A stretch of 64,000 bases of DNA. It comes from Opisthorchis felineus (lineage: Eukaryota > Platyhelminthes > Trematoda > Opisthorchiida > Opisthorchiidae). Every line of letters starts with the position of its first letter. Position 1 is the first letter of the stretch. Shown piece by piece: positions 1-9,360 of the stretch. The notes beneath the pieces were generated by a model. The model ran no database searches and was not told where the DNA came from. It saw only the letters and a program-made list of their open reading frames with translations. The stretch covers positions 62,141-126,140 of the forward strand of contig SJOL01004460.1 in NCBI GenBank assembly GCA_004794785.1, read 5' to 3'. A program made the position numbers and the translations under genes.

Positions 1-20
1 ATATATATATATATATATAT
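1..20. repeat. AT dinucleotide microsatellite at window edge
   Basis: A perfect alternating AT run occupies the first 20 bases and probably extends beyond the window. Confidence 0.95.
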
Positions 21-1227
21 ACGATACACTGTAGTATGTAAATTGGCCTCTTAAGTCATTTTCAAGCAGCAAGTTGAATTTTTTAGGACACTGTCAAATG
101 CCCACCGCAGTTAGTTCCCATTTTGGGAAACTCTGCAGGAGGTTCGGGGAAAGTCAGAGAGCGTTGGTTTTTGGACGTCGTCTTTCAAGTTTTGCTGATA
201 GGCATCCTTCCTCACGTGACCGCTGGCTATCTCGGCAAACCTAAGACGATTTTAGCTACATTGGGACAAAAAGTGCATAACCAAGCATTAGACTGACCAT
301 CATGAGGTGCTTAAAAGGTTTTGACGTTTTGAAACGTTCATGAATTTTTCCCTCTTGGGAAAAAGGACAAAATATCTGGCCGCTCAGTCAGTTCAGTAAG
401 CTTCAACGCACTTCTCCAGGGGTGAAACCTCCCCATGGCGAAAAGGCCTTTGGATCTTTATGGTCCCAAGACAGTCTGTCCAGACTTCTGAAATCTTATT
501 CTGCAGCTCCACTTATATTTAGTGTACAAAGCAGTTTGGAAGCACGGCGGGATCCCTGCTGGTTGACCGGACCATCTGTTTTTCTATGTCCACCCGTAGC
601 GAAGAGTTGTTCGCAAGGCGCATCGAATCAGCCTTGATGAGATTTTTGCCGAAGTAAACTTGGTAGAGATAACTAGCGGATATACTCTGCACAACACCGG
701 TGCAGAGTACAATGGCATTCTTTGATTAACAGCCGGTCATATAAAAACCGCACAACTGTTTGAGTGACTAGATAACTTGGCAATCCCTGTTTGGTGAATC
801 GAGATGAAGCCTTCGTTCAGTTCAGTTTGGTATGTGGGAAATAAGCGACCAAAAATTCCGGATTGACATCGACCTGAAGGATACCGGATTTTGCTTCGCC
901 TGGACCTGTATTTTAAGATATAATGAATGGCTTACATCTGGATTTGCCTCCAATAACATTTGATTCACTGGACACCCACGCACAGAAGTCAAACTACAGG
1001 TGGTTTATGTGGAGCCGACTGTGTCGATATGCGCAAACCTCTAGGAACGATGTTGATCCGAGGGTACCCGATCAGCCAGAAAGCGCGCAGAAGCTTGTTG
1101 AGAGCCACCAGCAAGCCTAGACGTAGCAGTATTCAGACTTAATTCGTTTTCCTTCAGGCTATTAAAGATCGCATTGGAATGCCAAGATTCAACCAAGTAA
1201 CTTACTTGAATCATGACATCCGGAAAA
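21..1227. other. No recognisable gene or repeat
   Basis: Only short frames (71 aa or less, several overlapping in different frames) without family resemblance occur here. I see nothing I can name. Confidence 0.5.
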
Positions 1228-1400
1228 TACACATTTATCGGTGGTTGATCAGGTGGCCGTTGATCTGCTCACTGATCTTGGCAGTTCGTTTGCAAACGTT
1301 TCGTCACCAGTCGGGGTTGCATCATCAATGCGCAGTTTGGCATGAGTTTAAGTAGTTTTCCAAGACTAGCTGATATCTATTGCTGTGACCAGCTAAATGG
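1228..1400 (-). repeat. PLE 3'-end-like repeat (family D), copy 1
   Basis: On the minus strand this reads TTGATGATG, then GACTGGTGACGAAACG, then a perfect 12-base palindrome CGTTTGCAAACG. This is followed by a GCCAAG-type segment and GATCAAC motifs. The same order recurs at 2560, 3495, 11865, 17285, 18905 and 58120. The 58120 copy lies directly behind a Penelope-like GIY-YIG relic, so I infer that this is the 3'/terminal-repeat region of a PLE. The assignment is inference. Confidence 0.5.
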
Positions 1401-2375
1401 AACACACCTTTCTCGGATCTCCATTAGTCCATTTTGAGAGGCTTTGCGTTGTGGTCTGCATTCCTCGCATTCTACCGGTGCGTCGAATAGCCCCCTATTC
1501 TGATTTATCGGTTTCCCATTTATGCCGCGTCATGTTCTTCTCTCCCTCTAACTGGTTGGTTCTTATGGCGATTCCTATTTTAGATGAGACTGTACGATTA
1601 AGCAGCTAACGAGTAAACAGACGGATACTTACAGTGTCATCGCGTAGTAGGATACCAGGATCCAAAAAATGGAGGCAGACTCACTGATGTCTTGGTGGAG
1701 GCTTGAAGTGAGCAGCGAATCTGATTCTGTTCAGATATAGGCGATCACAGACTGCACGGTTCTACTTGGCTGTGATGATGGTCTCTAATGGTTCGCTTCC
1801 ATTCGAGGATCAGATTGCTCTGTAAATCAAAACCTGAATAGATAAAACTTCACCAGGGAGCTCTGTCAAACGTCAGCAGTCTCGAAAATATAACACCAAG
1901 GTTAGAACCTTTCGAACTTGCCCGAAGGTTCCCACGAAAGCTCACTTTTAGAGGTCCATCCACCAAATGATCGTAGATAAGTTACTGGGGGATGCGGCTA
2001 TTGGCCAGTAGTTTTATATACAACACATTTTTACGCATATCTATATGTATGTTCAATAGTATAGTTACGTCAGCATCTTCATACTTACACTGGTAAAGTA
2101 CTCTCTATCGGTCATAGTAAACGAGCTAATTCTATTACCTTTTAGAGTCACTTTTATTTGGAAAGTACGGCCGACCGACGCGGAAACCTGCCATAGTACA
2201 TCACCATTCGGGCGCCTCAGAGAGAAAGCATGGGAAGGGTCCTGAGAAATGGGTACTCAATTTTGAAGAGTGAGCGTTCCCAGTTAGTGAGAATCGGTTC
2301 ACTGATCACAAAAAAACTTGTGTTTGTGCTGACTGTTTTCATTTTCATTTTCTGTTTTTGAACTATCCTGAATTA
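1401..2375. other. No recognisable gene or repeat
   Basis: The only frames are short (70 aa or less) and unconvincing; no repeat family recognised in this window extends into it. Confidence 0.4.
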
Positions 2376-2545
2376 TGTGCGTTCGGCGAGATAGCTCGGA
2401 GATTAGAGCGCAAATTTACCGACCGGAAGGTCCGTGGTTCGAACCTCAACTTTCCCTATCTAGGCTGGGGCAAACTGGAGGTATCCCAGCCCTGGTGCTA
2501 CCGTCTGGTGGTATGGCATTTGAGCACCCTAAAGGGGTAAAAACA
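2376..2545 (+). repeat. tRNA-derived SINE, sense copy
   Basis: The head has an A-box-like segment (TAGCTCGGAGATTAGAGCG) and a canonical B box (GGTTCGAACC), both internal pol III promoter elements of tRNA genes. The body is GC-rich and includes CTAGGCTGGGGCAA and CTGGTGGTATGGCA. Its conceptual translation (FTDRKVRGSN then PSGG) is typical of spurious opisthorchiid gene models. Copies recur in both orientations about ten times. It is a SINE and not a functional tRNA, because the acceptor arm does not close. Confidence 0.8.
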
Positions 2546-2559
2546 CACCCACCCAACAG

Positions 2560-2655
2560 CGCACTGAAGATGTCTCCTCGAATGGTGACGAAACGTTTGC
2601 AAATCAATTGCCAAGCTCGGCGAACAGATCAACAGCCACCTGATCAATTACCAAA
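2560..2655 (+). repeat. PLE 3'-end-like repeat (family D), copy 2
   Basis: The plus strand reads ACTGAAGATGTCTCCTCG, then GGTGACGAAACGTTTGCAAATC, in two conserved blocks, then GCCAAGCTCGGCGAACAGATC and CACCTGATCAA. It matches copies at 17285 and 58120. It directly follows a SINE. Confidence 0.5.
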
Positions 2656-2682
2656 TAAATAACTAAATAAATACTATTTTAC

Positions 2683-2855
2683 TTGTAACACTTTCGGTGC
2701 ATTGCTGCCATGCCACACGGAGTAAGCACAATGGCTGAGATACAACGAGGCTTACCAAGCCTAGACAGAAGAATCCGAGACACCGGGGTTGAGTTCGAAT
2801 CACAGTCCTTCCGGTCAGTTTGTTCGTGCCTGAACCACTGATCTATCTCGTGCTT
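2683..2855 (-). repeat. tRNA-derived SINE, antisense copy
   Basis: The reverse complement carries the A-box region (AGATCAGTGGTTCAGGCACG) and the B-box-like GATTCGAACTC, followed by the same SINE body (CTAGGCTTGGTAAGC and the GTGCTTACTCC stretch). It lies tail-to-tail with the sense copy at 2376. Confidence 0.75.
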
Positions 2856-3490
2856 CTTCGCCAACTGTAACATATATTTAACCAGGTTCATCCAACTTTT
2901 TCTGTTATTGTTTTTTTCATGACAAGCAGTTTGCTAATGTTAGGAAACTATCATCCAAAATAGATGAAGAGTATGCTTTTTCGCTCAACTGTCAGTAGAG
3001 TGATGCTTGAATTCGGCACTTCATTTCTGGGCATTGTTTCAAACAGGACGATGACACCAGGACAGAAATGGAACTGTAGATACGACAGTGTTCTGAAGAG
3101 GGCTTCCGGCATACAAAGGTCACATAAACAGACTGACATGACTGTCATCTTCTTAAACTGAGACTAAAATCTTTTCTTTTCTGAAATACATCGGCGACAT
3201 GTTCCTTGAAATCGCTGTCTATGATGTTCCGAGCACTGGAATAAATGGATTCTCACAAGCTCACCATTCGGCGAAAACTGTTCACGGGTCGTAATGTACT
3301 TATGCGTATGAAAATGCTCCAGAAGTCCCTGTAGGTTTTTGAGTAAGCAGTTCATTATATACAACCCTGTCATGCAAAACAGCTTGTGGATTGGAAATCA
3401 TTCACCGTACGCTTCAAACGGTTGTTTCAACCTAGCTTAGTCTACTTTCTATAGGACTGTTTTCGTCATAGAAGGGCACTTATTAGACAC
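2856..3490. other. No recognisable gene or repeat
   Basis: Short opposing frames of about 65-69 aa only; nothing recognised. Confidence 0.4.
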
Positions 3491-3494
3491 GGTG

Positions 3495-3605
3495 TGAATG
3501 TTTGGCTCATGTTTGGCTGGTGGTTGAGCTATTCACCGACCTCGGCAACTTGATTGCAAAAGTTTTGTTGCCATTAGATTGGACGTCCTTAGTGCGCGGT
3601 TGGGC
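3495..3605 (-). repeat. PLE 3'-end-like repeat (family D), diverged copy 3
   Basis: The minus strand reads GCGCACTAAGGACGTCC, AATGGCAACAAAACTTTTGC and TTGCCGAGGTCGGTGAA. This is the family D order with a mutated GAAA block. Confidence 0.35.
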
Positions 3606-3774
3606 GGACAATTGTTCTCTTTCATTTTTAAAGAGCATCTTACGCTTTCTAAAGGTGACACTTTGACAGTAGCGAAGGCACGGACACAGCGGTGAAGCAT
3701 CGGGGCGACTCATTCTTCACCAAAGTTGCGATCGCGGCAAACTCTTCGACAGCTCACGACCGGTTTCGCCCTTC

Positions 3775-3900
3775 TGAGGCCGCCTGGTGCAACACATTCA
3801 GTTGAAGCAGACCATCATAAACGAGAGATTCAGCTGGGTTGAGTTGAGTATCCTCTCAAAACCAAATTTGTGTGTAGATGAGAGTATCTGTCGAACGTAT
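3775..3900 (+). repeat. HHR-1 repeat, linker plus hairpin module
   Basis: This copy contains the conserved CATCATAAACGAGAGATTC block, which is the left arm of the module X hairpin, plus the upstream linker (GCCGCCTGGTGCAACACATT). The hammerhead arm is absent. Strand is given as the strand on which the family's hammerhead would be sense. Confidence 0.7.
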
Positions 3901-3966
3901 GTCCCATTCTACTCATTCAGTGCACCATGCGTTTTTGGGTTCCGCGACTGTAACTTGTCTTTAGCT

Positions 3967-4360
3967 TAGCGAAATACACTCAGTTGCAAACAAATTTGGT
4001 CTTGTGAGAGACTAACCTGGAACCCAGCTGAGTCTCTCGTTTATGGTGTTTTTAAGCAACTGAATGTGCTGCACCAGGCCGCCTCATGTTTCAGTTGGTA
4101 CGATATTTGAGATATCGCGGTACATGTATAAACGTTATACACTAATCATAAGGTTGCTGAAAATTCTCCGATAGCCCACGACCGGTTTCGCCTTTCTTGG
4201 GGCTCATCAGATAGGCGCAGTCCCCAAGTTTCCGTCAACCTTACGTTCTACTTGAACCCAAATTGCACGAAATTAATTAAATACACTCATTTGCAAACAA
4301 ATTTTGTTTTTGCGAGAGACTCACCTGGAACCCAGCTGAATCCCTCGTTTATGATGTTTC
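3967..4360 (-). repeat. HHR-1 repeat, complete unit plus extra module X
   Basis: On the minus strand the monomer is hammerhead arm (4147-4262), linker with a GATATCG-rich palindrome (4055-4140), then module X (about 3975-4045). A second module X lies at 4283-4357. The distance between the two module X copies is about 315 bases, which gives the monomer length. Copies recur at 23937, 28125, 31850 and elsewhere. The family shows no protein-coding capacity. Confidence 0.8.
4169..4225 (-). ncRNA. Type I hammerhead ribozyme (HHR-1), all core bases intact
   Basis: On the minus strand, stem I 5' strand GCCTAT is followed by CTGATGA, stem II GCC...GGC with loop CCAAGAAA, GAAA, the short palindrome CCGG and the cleavage triplet GTC. 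Stem I 3' strand is GTGGGC. Stem I forms 6 consecutive pairs (two G-U wobbles). Every invariant core base (CUGAUGA, GAAA, UH) is present. This matches the established hammerhead consensus and the minimal stem III reported for Penelope and newt hammerheads. Activity is not shown. Confidence 0.8.
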
Positions 4361-4478
4361 AAGTAGAACATAAGGTTGATGGAAACTCGGGGACTGCGCC
4401 TATCCGATGAGCCTCAAGAAGGGCGAAATCGGTCGTGGGCTGTCGGAAAATTTTCAGCAACCTTATGAGTAGTGTGTT
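4361..4478 (+). repeat. HHR-1 hammerhead arm, inverted partner
   Basis: This arm is the inverted complement of the arm at 4147-4262, with module X as the loop between them, so 4147-4478 can fold back on itself. Its hammerhead core has one core change (CTGATGA to CCGATGA), while GAAA and the GTC site are kept. It ends in the family signature ATGAGTAGTGT. Confidence 0.8.
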
Positions 4479-4835
4479 TGACTTTAGCTTCTTGAAATGG
4501 ATCATTTTGTATATTTGCATTCTTAAGAATAGACGGAATTGTTTACCCACTTTGTTGATTTGATGATGTTTACAGAAGTTGATTTTTCCTTGGCCATGCC
4601 TGACTGCACCCTAAAATGAAATAAAGTCATGTGATTTGTTGTCTATGGGTCACACCTTGAGTAAGCTCGTTAAGGACCTAAAATTCCCCGAGTTTCGATT
4701 GTGGGTAAAAGGGAATGAGTAAATCGTAAAAGCTGTCGTTGGTTGGGGAATTTTGGTATTCATGTTCACGTCAGTTCCGTTTAAAAAATCCTCCTCTTTA
4801 CCCGAAGCAATTATTCCGTTGGGCCCATTCCAAAT
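4479..4835. other. No recognisable gene or repeat
   Basis: AT-rich stretch with no supported reading frame. Confidence 0.4.
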
Positions 4836-5010
4836 GGAGGAAGCACCGGACTCGAGTTTTGCTCTTACAGCTGATCAGCAGGGCATATCCTTGTATTTGC
4901 CAGGGTCTGAACTCCGGATATCTGATATAGTAGGCAAACACGTTGTCATTACTCCATCAGATCACACTTGTCGCACCTGCTTCGTCGTGTCTGAGCAGGG
5001 GAACATGTTC
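4836..5010 (-). repeat. HHR-2 SINE (tRNA-like head plus hammerhead), antisense
   Basis: On the minus strand a tRNA-like head precedes CCCTG, CTGATCA, a short stem II, AAAACTCGAGTC and CGGTGC. This is a hammerhead arrangement with two core changes (G8 to C, GAAA to AAAA). The CTCGAG palindrome and the GTC site are conserved. It lies head-to-head with the copy at 5215. Confidence 0.6.
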
Positions 5011-5214
5011 AGGATTGGTAAATGGTTCGTCCGAAGTCTCCAGTGGCGACCCAGTGACAGTCCTGCTTCTGTCAATCAATGGAGTCCTGATAGACTGGTC
5101 AATCGATCGACACAAGCAGGAGAGCTATTTGCTCAAAGTTCGAGGTGTCGGACGAGCCAATCACATCGCACAACTACCATCGCCTGTTCGGGCGTGATGG
5201 CTTAGGTGCGTTCA

Positions 5215-5345
5215 GTGTGTGCTGGTGGAGTAGTGGCAACACGCTCACCTCTCATGTCAGGTGTCCTGCTTTCGAATCCCAGTAGGGCCAAGGATACGCA
5301 CTGCTGATGAGCTCTAATAAGTGAGCAAAACTCGAATCTGATCAA
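5215..5345 (+). repeat. HHR-2 SINE (tRNA-like head plus hammerhead), sense
   Basis: The head is GTGGCAACACGCTCACC with a B-box-like TTTCGAATCCC. The hammerhead part is GCACTG, CTGATGA, stem II GCTC/GAGC, then AAAACTCGAATC. GAAA has decayed to AAAA. This layout of a pol III head followed by a hammerhead is the one established for schistosome Sm-alpha SINEs. Confidence 0.65.
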
Positions 5346-5794
5346 TGTGTTGCTAAATGCAGTTGACCTTTGCAGGATGATAAGCCAACTTCAAGAACAC
5401 CGCAGTTGTCCAGTTTCAATGTTCCTCGAAAAGAAGCAATCAAAGTGTGTCCAAGTCCTCTATCCAACTTCTACTACCTTGGAAACATTGAGAATGGCGT
5501 TGTTCACAGTCAAATCAAACAATGACCATTAAGTCTATTAGTCGGTCACCTCGGCGACTGCGCTAAATTCGTTGTGGGCCGATGCTGAGCACTCTTCATG
5601 TAAGTCTGCTGTCCAGATTAGTGCAGATAACTTTTCTAAATACTCAAGGTTGGCCTTGAACTACCGCAACGAAAGATGTGTTGTTAGTTAGCTTTTCCAG
5701 ATTTTCACGCACATTCACCACCTATGTTCGAATATGATCCAAACCCATGGCTTGGTGTTGTGTGTGAGTTTATGACTCCCAGTAAAGCATTCTG
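5346..5794. other. No recognisable gene
   Basis: No supported frame. A short stretch near 5540-5600 may be a decayed HHR-3 or PLE fragment, but I cannot align it with confidence. Confidence 0.3.
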
Positions 5795-6110
5795 ACGTTT
5801 CTTTAATATTCAATTGAGATTTCGTCCTGTCAGTGGAGCCAATATACGCTGAAAAGTCGAGAAGCACTGTGAAACTGTTTCATCCTCATTGATAATCGCG
5901 AGCAATAAGCCTCTCACGAAACTCAGACAGTTCCGAGCACGTGGCTTTATTGCCAGTAGTTTGAACACTTAACCTTTCCCCCTTGAACGACTAAACAGCA
6001 GTGTGATTCGCTCTCACTTAGATAGAATATAGCGTCGCTCATCCTTCAGTCACAGAAACCACGTCATGTGGTCAGTTTTCGATTGACTGGCTCCTCGGGT
6101 GACGCCTTCT
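5795..6110 (-). repeat. HHR-3 SINE (tRNA-Leu/Ser-like head plus hammerhead)
   Basis: On the minus strand the order is a flank with GATTGAAGGATGAG-like sequence, a tRNA-like head, GGATGAAACAG, CAGTGCTTCTCG, then a tail that includes GGACGAAATC. The hammerhead CTGATGA has decayed here (CTCGCGA), but GAAA and the stem I 3' strand CAGTGC remain. Related copies are at 20565, 27672, 33480, 45525, 52490 and 59255. Confidence 0.6.
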
Positions 6111-6184
6111 CCCACGGAAGTTGTACTAGTCTTGTGAAATTAGTCTTCCCGTGAACCGCCTGTAAATTGATAGTAGTCTGAGAA

Positions 6185-6240
6185 AATTTGGTAGTTTCCA
6201 ATCGAGATTTCTTCCTGTCAGTTCACTAATAGTCGGACCG
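6185..6240 (-). repeat. HHR-3 SINE tail fragment
   Basis: The segment TTTGGTAGTTTCCAATCGAG and the following CTTCCTGTCAGT match the tail of the HHR-3 family in antisense. The rest of the element is missing. Confidence 0.45.
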
Positions 6241-8424
6241 TCTGATTCTTCGAAAAGTTGGTTATGCAAATAAGTGATAAGCAAGTAAAAAGTCAGTAAG
6301 TAAGTAATAATTCATTACTGGAACTGTCAGAATAAAGAAGGCCCTACTAGGACAACAGCGAATGGGTTCATTCACGCACCCAAATCTTCCCTGTTGAAAG
6401 TGCCAGCGCCACATGGCAGTGAATCAGATGTCTTCACAATGAAAAAAAAACACCGTGAGTGCACTGAACCCCTTTGAACTATGAGAAACCGCTAATTCTC
6501 CCTAGTCCGGCGGAAACCGCTATTGTGCGGGTTCAGCGGATGTGCAGTCACATTCCATAAGAAACAGGAACAATTTAAACTCACGAAATTGACAAATGGT
6601 CCTCTTCTCTTCTAAAGCTTTCCAATAAAATGCAGTAGTCTCCTGAACCGGGTGGTGCGGTTGAGTGGGAAACAGTCGTGGATCGCAGTTACCTACGGTG
6701 ATCTTTGAAATAGGTTTAGATCGCCTCCAAATCAGTTCTGCGTAAACATCAACCAAAGGACGAGACAACATTACAGGACTAGGTTTCTAATGTTAACAGA
6801 TTTACGTCTTATCCGTTAAGCACTCATCCACAACCAGCCAAGACAAACTAATAAGTAGGGCTCATCCGACCCATCTCTGTGAAAATTTCTGGTGCAAATC
6901 TGTCGTATACACCAGGAACTAAGGCTGATAGTTAAGAACAGTGACATGGCTGGTATTCTACTGTCAAACCTTTGAATCTAGAACTCGTGGAGGCAACTGA
7001 ATAACAGTGAAGCTGTTCTAGCTTCATCAAATTGGTCCACCGAAGTATAATACTTATGAACGTTCCCCAGTTTGAAGTGTGATTTGTCGGGTGTTGGCCT
7101 GGTAGAATATGACCAAAGTTGTTGTGGGATTCAGACACAAAATTCCGCCAAGATGTTAAGACCAGATAGGAGAGACAAGTTAAACACTATCCTGTGCATG
7201 CATGCGCTAGTGGTTCCGCAGATGTAACTGAAAAAGTACCTTTGAAGAAATTGACGAACTGGTCGTTCTAGTATTATGCGAAAGCCTTTCTGAAGATTCG
7301 ATCATTCGTTCCTGTTTTGAATGCGATCTTTACTGACTGTTGACATGGGAATTACCGTCGAAAACTTGATCAGTGCTTAAACTATCACCACTCCAATATC
7401 TCGAAATTTTAGTTCACTGAAAGAGGCTTTCGTTCTGCTACAAAGAATATCACCGTTATCTCATTCCCACCGATTCCATTGTCCTCCAGAAACGCCAACT
7501 TCCTCTTTTCTGTGTTTAGGAGATCCCCCATTCTCCATGCCTTTTGCGAATAGGCTGACAATACTGTTTCTGTGTCTCAATCCCTACTTCAAAATGCCTT
7601 CGCCAACCACCTGTGCTTGCGTTCTTCCAAGCTTAATGCAGAGAACTGTTACAGTGTTGTTCTCATTCTTCTTTATGTTTCCTCTTATCAGTCCCCAGGT
7701 GATTTGGTGCATATCTTTGGCACTCATAAATATTAAACATCTTACATATTATTCTGTCAAATAAAAGAGCGTCATGATTTCTCATAAAGAAGCGGGCAGA
7801 CAACAATGCGCGGCGGATTCCTTTCGATTATTTGCCCCACATCATCACATTCTAAAAATTTTGGTCGCACGCATTCTTCCATGTTAGCATTACTCAAGGA
7901 AAGGATGTTGTCTTTATTAGCCAATCATTTAACTCGTTATCCAAGAGCATCGATCTTCCAGCTTCAGCACTTATAAACGTTCTGTGGTCTGTAACGCTTT
8001 TTCCACTGAATACTACTCATCTCCTGAAGGCTGATCTATCAAAGCCGACATCAAGGTCAATCTGTCACTTTCGCGTGGACATTGCTCGGCGCATTTTTGT
8101 TCCCTATTTGTACAGACTACCTAGGATCTTTTACATTGAACTGTGAAGTTGGAACCAAACATACGTGACATCTCTGTTGTACTACAGTGTGTAACCAGAT
8201 AATTGTACTTGTACGCGGAAAATCACCAGTCATCTGTTGTACTAAGTTTTGTGGGCAATAATATTTCATGAAGAAACCTGTCCTCTCTCTCGAGGTTCAA
8301 CTAAGGGGCAGCACACAATGTCACTGGTGAAAAATGGAAGTACTCATTTTGAGAAGCGTTAAGCTTAGTAGTGTACGAACAAACTTGCAACAGGTGACAC
8401 ACAACACTGAAAGCGGGAACCGGA
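6241..8424. other. No recognisable gene or repeat
   Basis: Frames of up to about 83 aa on both strands have no family resemblance. I see no repeat shared with the rest of the window. Confidence 0.4.
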
Positions 8425-8433
8425 TTCATCATT

Positions 8434-8479
<46 letters not shown>

Positions 8480-9360
8480 CCATCATCACCTTCATCATCA
8501 TTGGCAGCAACACCAGATGAGAACTCTGGTGCTTTACTGCCGCAAAACTATGTTAATTTATCTGAATAAAGCCTTACAGTTGGAAGAAGAAACACATGGT
8601 AGAGGGAAGGGGACCTAGAGCTGACCTACCGCAAACATCTGAGGAACTTGCACCTCAAACACTTAATCAGACAACGTGGATAGATACCGAAAACATGAAG
8701 GACGCTGACATCCATATCGTTGACTGTCTGCAGCTAAGCACATGGAGGGTCCCGTGGACTCAATCCTGGAAGGCGAATGGAGCGAACGGCACCCAAACTC
8801 TTCATAGCATCCTCCATTCTCTTTTGCTATGTCAAATTCTGTCTACCTCAGGATTTCCGCCACTCCAAATTATGCACGGCAAACCACGCTCGTCTCGGTA
8901 GACGGTAACTAGGTATACGTAACACATAGTCCAGGTTGCATTGTTGGATTCATCTCTTCAGTGAAGTGCCATGTGCTTCAGTGAAACTTGTCTCCTGATC
9001 ACCTCATTGTGAATTCGAAGGATTCGGCCGAATCAGACTATAGTCCTGAGCCATCGGCGTTAAAGACCAGAAGATGCTTCAGATACTCCGCCCGAAGTGA
9101 CCAAGTCTCACAAACGTATAAAAATACAGCCCGTAATGTAGTCTGGTCTACACGTCGTGTATTGTGTTTCACAACTTCCAGGGTTGCTTCTTGAATTCTC
9201 AGAGGCACCTTCGAAGACTGTAAGTCCTGTAGCGTGACTTTGCACTTTTTGGGCGCGAAGGGCACGATGAAGGACTGGATGACCTCGATCAGCTTTTTTA
9301 GTATTGATAGCGCTTCCCATTGCCCTTCAGAACACAAAACATAACGTAAACTCAATCAGT
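8425..9360 (-). pseudogene. Non-LTR retrotransposon 3' relic with CAT/ATG tail
   Basis: Minus-strand translation at 9355-9038 gives IVPFAPKKCKVTLQDLQ, a stretch typical of the segment after the YADD box in trematode non-LTR reverse transcriptases. After an internal deletion comes TTLRAVFLYVCETWSLRAE, matching the usual AVLLYGCETWPLR motif. At 8900-8600 the C-terminal motif (RLPGLSPRDPP) is readable. The element ends in a trinucleotide repeat. Stops and the deletion make it dead. The clade (RTE or CR1-like) is not resolved. Confidence 0.75.
8426..8501. repeat. CAT/CAC trinucleotide microsatellite
   Basis: About 25 units of CAT with CAC and CTT interruptions. It sits at the 3' end of the adjacent minus-strand non-LTR relic. 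The same tail type is seen at 47530 and 41985, so it is probably the element's own 3' tail. The poly-His frame across it is not a gene. Confidence 0.9.

Noticed and set aside
4753..5205. 150-codon plus-strand frame
   Set aside because: It runs antisense through an HHR-2 SINE (head and hammerhead recognisable on the minus strand), so the frame is accidental.
8334..8618. Poly-histidine and poly-methionine frames
   Set aside because: Direct translation of the CAT/ATG microsatellite at a non-LTR 3' tail.
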